Source of the DNA: JBAZMA01 sp041649995
GTDB taxonomy: Bacteria; Omnitrophota; Gorgyraeia; Velamenicoccales; Velamenicoccaceae
Assembly (NCBI GenBank): GCA_041649995.1
Contig: JBAZMA010000013.1
Location: 1 to 50,604, forward strand
Reading direction: 5' to 3'
Length of the DNA: 50,604 bases
Shown here: piece after piece, positions 47,118 through 50,604 of the stretch
Position numbering within the stretch: position 1 is the stretch's first letter
Layout of the letters: each line of letters starts with the position of its first letter
Translations under genes and position numbers: made by a program
The notes under the pieces: generated by a model
Told to the model about the DNA's origin: nothing
Databases searched by the model: none
What the model saw: the letters and a program-made list of their open reading frames with translations, nothing else

Positions 47118-48590
47118 ATGATACCCATTGAGACGATATTGCTGTGGGTGGCGTTGTTGATGTTTGTCAGCGTTGTCTCAAGCAAGCTCTCAGACCGCTA
47201 CGCCATTCCTGCCTTATTGCTGTTTTTGGCTATTGGCATGCTCGCCGGTTCGGAAGGAATCGGCGGGCTTTATTTTAACAACCCGCCCCTGGCAAAATCC
47301 ATCGGGGTCACGGCCCTTATTTTTATTATTTTCTCCGGAGGATTTGACACCAACTGGAAAGAAGCCAGGGCCGTGGTCTGGCCCGGAGTTTTGCTTTCAA
47401 CGGCCGGAGTTTTACTGACGGCCCTCATCACGGGTTTTTTTGCCGCCGCTATCCTGAAACTGTCTTTCCTGGAGGGGATGCTTCTGGGTTCTATTGTCTC
47501 CTCGACAGATGCCGCCGCCGTATTCAGCATCCTTCGATCGAAAAAACTAAGCCTGAAAAAACCCTTGAAGCCTTTGCTGGAGCTTGAATCCGGCAGCAAC
47601 GATCCGATGGCGGTTTTTCTGACCATCGGCATCATCAGCCTGCTGACGGACAAAAATTCAAGCATCGCCGCCCTGGCCCCCAGATTCCTGCTGGATATGG
47701 GCATGGGCGCCCTCATCGGCTACCTGATGGCCAGGATAATCGCTTTTCTGATCAACCGCCTGAAGCTTGAATATGAAGGGCTTTATCCGGTCATCATGAT
47801 CTCGCTTGTTCTGCTGACGTATGTCATCGCGGATTTCCTGGACGGCAACGGCTTTCTGGCGGTGTATATCGCGGGCATCCTGCTGGGGCAGGCGGAGTTT
47901 CCCTATAAAAAAACCATCATGAAGTTCCATAACGGACTGGCCTGGCTTATGCAGATCGCCATGTTCGTGGCCCTGGGCATGCTCGTATTTCCTTCGCGCA
48001 TTGTTCCGTTGATGGGGGCGGGATTATTGCTGACGTTCCTTCTTATGTTTGTCGCCCGGCCGGTCAGCGTATGGCTGTGCCTGCTGCCCTTTAAGATGAA
48101 CATAAGGAAAAAAGCCATGGTGGCCTGGGTGGGCCTTCGGGGATCGGTGCCCATTATCCTGGCGACCTTTCCCTTTATGGCGGGGATCGTCCAGGCAGAT
48201 ACTTTTTTTAACGTTGTCTTCTTTGTTGTGATCGCGTCGGTCTTTATCCAGGGGACGTCTATCCCCGTTGTTTCGCGGATGTTGAAGCTGGATACGCCCT
48301 TAGGCAACAGGACGAGTTATCCTATCGAATTCGAAAAGACGCAAGCCATTGACGCGGAACTTACCGATGTCATCGTGCCTTTTGATTCCGAGGTCGTGGG
48401 CCGGCGCATCGGCGAATTGGGGGTCCCGGAAAAATGCCTGATCGTGCTTGTTTCCCGGGGCGGAAAGTTTGTCATCCCGTCCGGCTCCACCGTGCTGGAG
48501 AGCGGGGATGTTTTGCTGGTGCTTGCGAATATGGAAGATTTTTCCATTCTTCAGAAAACGGTGTCTCAGCTAAGGCAGCGGCAAGGGTAG
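47118..48590 (+). CDS. Potassium/proton antiporter, CPA1 (NhaP2/CvrA-like) with TrkA-C domain
   Basis: 490 residues. About 12 membrane helices; CPA1 core FIIFSGGFDTNWKEAR, GSIVSSTDAAAVFSIL and LELESGSNDPMAVFLTIGII with the ND pair. Residues about 405-485 form a cytoplasmic TrkA-C domain (ELTDVIVPFDSEVVGRRIGE, VIPSGSTVLESGDVLLVLA). Exchanges K+ (or Na+) for H+ in the inner membrane. Followed 27 bases later by a second antiporter. Confidence 0.88.
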   Translation: MIPIETILLWVALLMFVSVVSSKLSDRYAIPALLLFLAIGMLAGSEGIGGLYFNNPPLAKSIGVTALIFIIFSGGFDTNWKEARAVVWPGVLLSTAGVLLTALITGFFAAAILKLSFLEGMLLGSIVSSTDAAAVFSILRSKKLSLKKPLKPLLELESGSNDPMAVFLTIGIISLLTDKNSSIAALAPRFLLDMGMGALIGYLMARIIAFLINRLKLEYEGLYPVIMISLVLLTYVIADFLDGNGFLAVYIAGILLGQAEFPYKKTIMKFHNGLAWLMQIAMFVALGMLVFPSRIVPLMGAGLLLTFLLMFVARPVSVWLCLLPFKMNIRKKAMVAWVGLRGSVPIILATFPFMAGIVQADTFFNVVFFVVIASVFIQGTSIPVVSRMLKLDTPLGNRTSYPIEFEKTQAIDAELTDVIVPFDSEVVGRRIGELGVPEKCLIVLVSRGGKFVIPSGSTVLESGDVLLVLANMEDFSILQKTVSQLRQRQG

Positions 48591-48617
48591 TCCAAACGGA
48601 AGGGAATCCCAAAGGCC

Positions 48618-50351
48618 ATGCATTTTATCAATGAACATAATATTTTTATATTCTTGGTCCAGCTGGTTATTCTTCTGGGCCTGGCCAGGGGGCTGGGGGA
48701 GTTGTTCCGCAGGTGGAAACAGCCGCCCCTGACCGCGGAAATCCTCGTGGGCATCGTTTTGGGCCCGACGATCCTGGGGCGGTTTATGCCGCTTTGGCAC
48801 CAGGCGATATTTCCCAGCGAACTTATCCAGCAAAATATGCTCGAAACCGTGGCCTGGATAGGCGTGCTTTTTCTTCTGCTTGAAACCGGCCTTGAAATCG
48901 ATTTTTCTTCCGCCTGGCGCCAGAGAGGCGACGCCTTAAAGATCGCCTTGTCGGATATTGTGGTTCCAATGGCCATCGCGTTCGTCCCCAGCCTTTTGCT
49001 CCCCGACCGTTATCTGGCAAACCCCGAACAGAGAGTTCTTTTCGCGGTTTTCATGGCGACCGTCATGACGATCAGTGCCATGCCGATCGCGGCGCGGGCG
49101 CTGCATGACCTGAAACTGTCGAAAACGGACCTTGGTTTTCTGATCATGTCCGCTTTGTCCGTTAACGATATTATCGGATGGCTTATTTTTACGCTCGTAT
49201 TGGGTTTTTTCACGCAAGCCGGGTCTCTCGACCTTTTCAATGTGTTCCTTATCGCGGGCGCGACCATCGGGTTTACGGTTATTTGCCTTACCCTTGGGAA
49301 AACGCTGGCTGACAAGGTCATGACGGCCATAAAGACCGCCAAAATGCCGCAGCCCGGCGTCCCGCTGACGTTTATTTGTCTGCTGGGGGCTCTTTGCGGG
49401 GCCATCACGCAGAAAATAGGCATCCACGCCTTGTTCGGTTTTTTTATCGCGGGAATCATGGCCGGGCAATCGCGTTCCCTTTCGGAGAACGTCAGGCAGA
49501 TCATTTCCCAGATGGTCTATGCCCTGTTCGTGCCGCTGTTTTTCGTGAATATCGGGCTCAAGGTCGACTTTTTTGCGAATTTCGATCTTTTCCTTGTTTC
49601 GCTGGTCAGCGTCATCGGGATTGCCGGAAGGTTTTGGGGCGCCTGGTTCGGGGTTAACCTCACGAAATTATCAAAGACCAACAGGTTGTCTATCGCGATT
49701 GCCCATACGCCCGGCGGGGCCATGGAGATCGTCGTCGGTCTTCTGGCCCTGGAATACAACCTGATCACCGCGCCGGTTTTCGTTGCCATTGTTTTTGGGG
49801 CCGTCATTTCTTCGGTCCTCCTGGGCCCCTGGTTCAGTTATTCCATCAATAAGCGTAAGGAAGTCAGTGTCCTGGAATATTTTTCCGCCAGGGGGCTCAT
49901 CGGCAGCCTGAAACACCATGACAAGGACGGGGCCATAAGGGAGCTGTGCGATTTGGCCGGCCTGCAGGAAGATATGCTGGAGCCTGAAACGATCTACGAG
50001 GCGGTCCTTGAGCGGGAAAATGAAATGGGAACAGCCATCGAAGAGGGCATTGCCGTGCCCCATGCCAGGCTGCCGGGGCTTTTGAGGCCGATGGTTGTGT
50101 TCGGCAGGTCGCCGGAAGGCATCGACTGGAATTCCCCGGACGGAAAACCTTCGCAGCTGATCTTCCTGATCCTGTCTTCCCGGGATGACTACGATTCCCA
50201 GGTCCAGATTTTGTCGTCTATCGCCAAAGCCATGAGTGAAGAAAGAACAAGGCAGGAGATCATGAAGGCCGAGGGTGAGCATCAGATATGGGCCCATCTG
50301 CAGAAAATATTCTCCTCAAAACACGTTTCAAAAAGGAGAAGGAGGGGCTGA
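48618..50351 (+). CDS. CPA2-type cation/proton antiporter fused to a PTS EIIA-like domain
   Basis: 577 residues. Residues 1-400 form the membrane part (LTAEILVGIVLGPTILGR, FLLLETGLEIDF, SALSVNDIIGWLIF, HALFGFFIAGIMAGQ), Kef/NapA-like. The C-terminal 430-570 is homologous to fructose/mannitol-type EIIA: EENEMGTAIEEG-like segment with the phosphorylatable His in EEGIAVPHARLPGL, then VVFGRSPEGIDW and LILSSRDDYDSQVQILS. No EI/HPr is in the window. The EIIA part probably senses metabolic state and gates the transporter. Confidence 0.88.
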   Translation: MHFINEHNIFIFLVQLVILLGLARGLGELFRRWKQPPLTAEILVGIVLGPTILGRFMPLWHQAIFPSELIQQNMLETVAWIGVLFLLLETGLEIDFSSAWRQRGDALKIALSDIVVPMAIAFVPSLLLPDRYLANPEQRVLFAVFMATVMTISAMPIAARALHDLKLSKTDLGFLIMSALSVNDIIGWLIFTLVLGFFTQAGSLDLFNVFLIAGATIGFTVICLTLGKTLADKVMTAIKTAKMPQPGVPLTFICLLGALCGAITQKIGIHALFGFFIAGIMAGQSRSLSENVRQIISQMVYALFVPLFFVNIGLKVDFFANFDLFLVSLVSVIGIAGRFWGAWFGVNLTKLSKTNRLSIAIAHTPGGAMEIVVGLLALEYNLITAPVFVAIVFGAVISSVLLGPWFSYSINKRKEVSVLEYFSARGLIGSLKHHDKDGAIRELCDLAGLQEDMLEPETIYEAVLERENEMGTAIEEGIAVPHARLPGLLRPMVVFGRSPEGIDWNSPDGKPSQLIFLILSSRDDYDSQVQILSSIAKAMSEERTRQEIMKAEGEHQIWAHLQKIFSSKHVSKRRRRG

Positions 50352-50451
50352 CGGGGGTTGCGGCAGGCGCGCTTTCCTTTTTGCCCAGGTTGTGATAAAT
50401 TGTTTTAAAGGCAGGATTGAAGCACGGTCATAACGCAAGAAGGAGGCTGTT

Positions 50452-50604
50452 ATGGAAAACCCATTATTGCTGGCCAGGCTGATCGGCCCGTTCATCATCG
50501 TCATCGGGCTGGGATTGATCTTGAATGTCAGGCTTTACGGCAGGATCGCCGAGGATTTTTTTAAAAGCCCGGCGCTGGTTTATGTCATCGGCCTTTTCAC
50601 TTTT
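50452..50604 (+). CDS. Small membrane protein, 3' partial
   Basis: 51 residues up to the window end, ribosome site AAGGAGG. MENPLLLARLIGPFIIVIGL and a second hydrophobic stretch (ALVYVIGLFTF) with LYGRIAEDFFKS between. Looks like the same kind of small inner-membrane protein as at 41713. No function known. Confidence 0.7.
   Translation, partial: MENPLLLARLIGPFIIVIGLGLILNVRLYGRIAEDFFKSPALVYVIGLFTF

Overview
The window reads as chromosomal DNA of a Gram-negative, probably anaerobic, uncultivated bacterium with a GC-rich backbone. The reasons are an O/P-type porin with signal peptide, a BamE-like lipoprotein, a fused ferredoxin-dependent 2-oxoacid oxidoreductase and a half-size siroheme sulfite reductase. 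Gene style (dense ATGA overlaps, many structured repeats beside tRNAs) reminds me of Omnitrophota-like lineages, but this placement is only an impression.

Layout. 1-2.2 kb: end of an MscS channel, a secreted TPR protein and a MutY carrying an intact Nudix box. 2.2-10.6 kb: a complete phosphate regulon, phoB-phoR, porin with a Pho-box-like direct repeat, pstS-pstC-pstA, two different pstB genes and phoU. 10.7-22.3 kb: sulfur assimilation, running from a cysteine-free Rrf2 regulator through DUF2061, APS reductase, a siroheme pathway (precorrin-2 dehydrogenase, hemA, a short hemC, SUMT, hemB, hemL), small sulfite reductase, metY (long structured leader), cysK, metX and metW. Siroheme made by the middle genes would feed the sulfite reductase, whose sulfide is used by MetY and CysK. 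22.4-26.6 kb: tautomerase-like protein, 2-oxoacid:ferredoxin oxidoreductase and transaldolase, ending at tRNA-Ser(GCT).

26,787-41,216 is a 14.43-kb AT-richer mobile defence island inserted exactly behind the tRNA-Ser CCA end. It holds a large serine recombinase, divergent Xre regulator, a possible PD-(D/E)xK protein, a three-gene cassette (methyltransferase-nuclease fusion, deoxyribosyltransferase-like protein, MfnB-like protein), a DUF2779 nuclease, a zinc-ribbon/HTH protein, a complete type II CBASS operon (HNH-SAVED, CD-NTase, E2-E1, JAB, plus a small fifth gene), further regulators and a lipoprotein. The two ends show that attP lies inside the recombinase gene: integration cuts off the recombinase's 67-residue HTH tail, which is found in frame 14 kb away at the other end.

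41.2-50.6 kb returns to the backbone: two families of tRNA-associated structured repeats, a beta-lactamase-fold serine hydrolase, tRNA-Arg(ACG), tadA, a GIY-YIG gene bracketed by tRNA-Ser sequence, tRNA-Ser(GGA), a beta-carbonic anhydrase-like protein, an orphan PAS histidine kinase, two cation/proton antiporters (one with a PTS EIIA-like domain) and the start of a small membrane protein.
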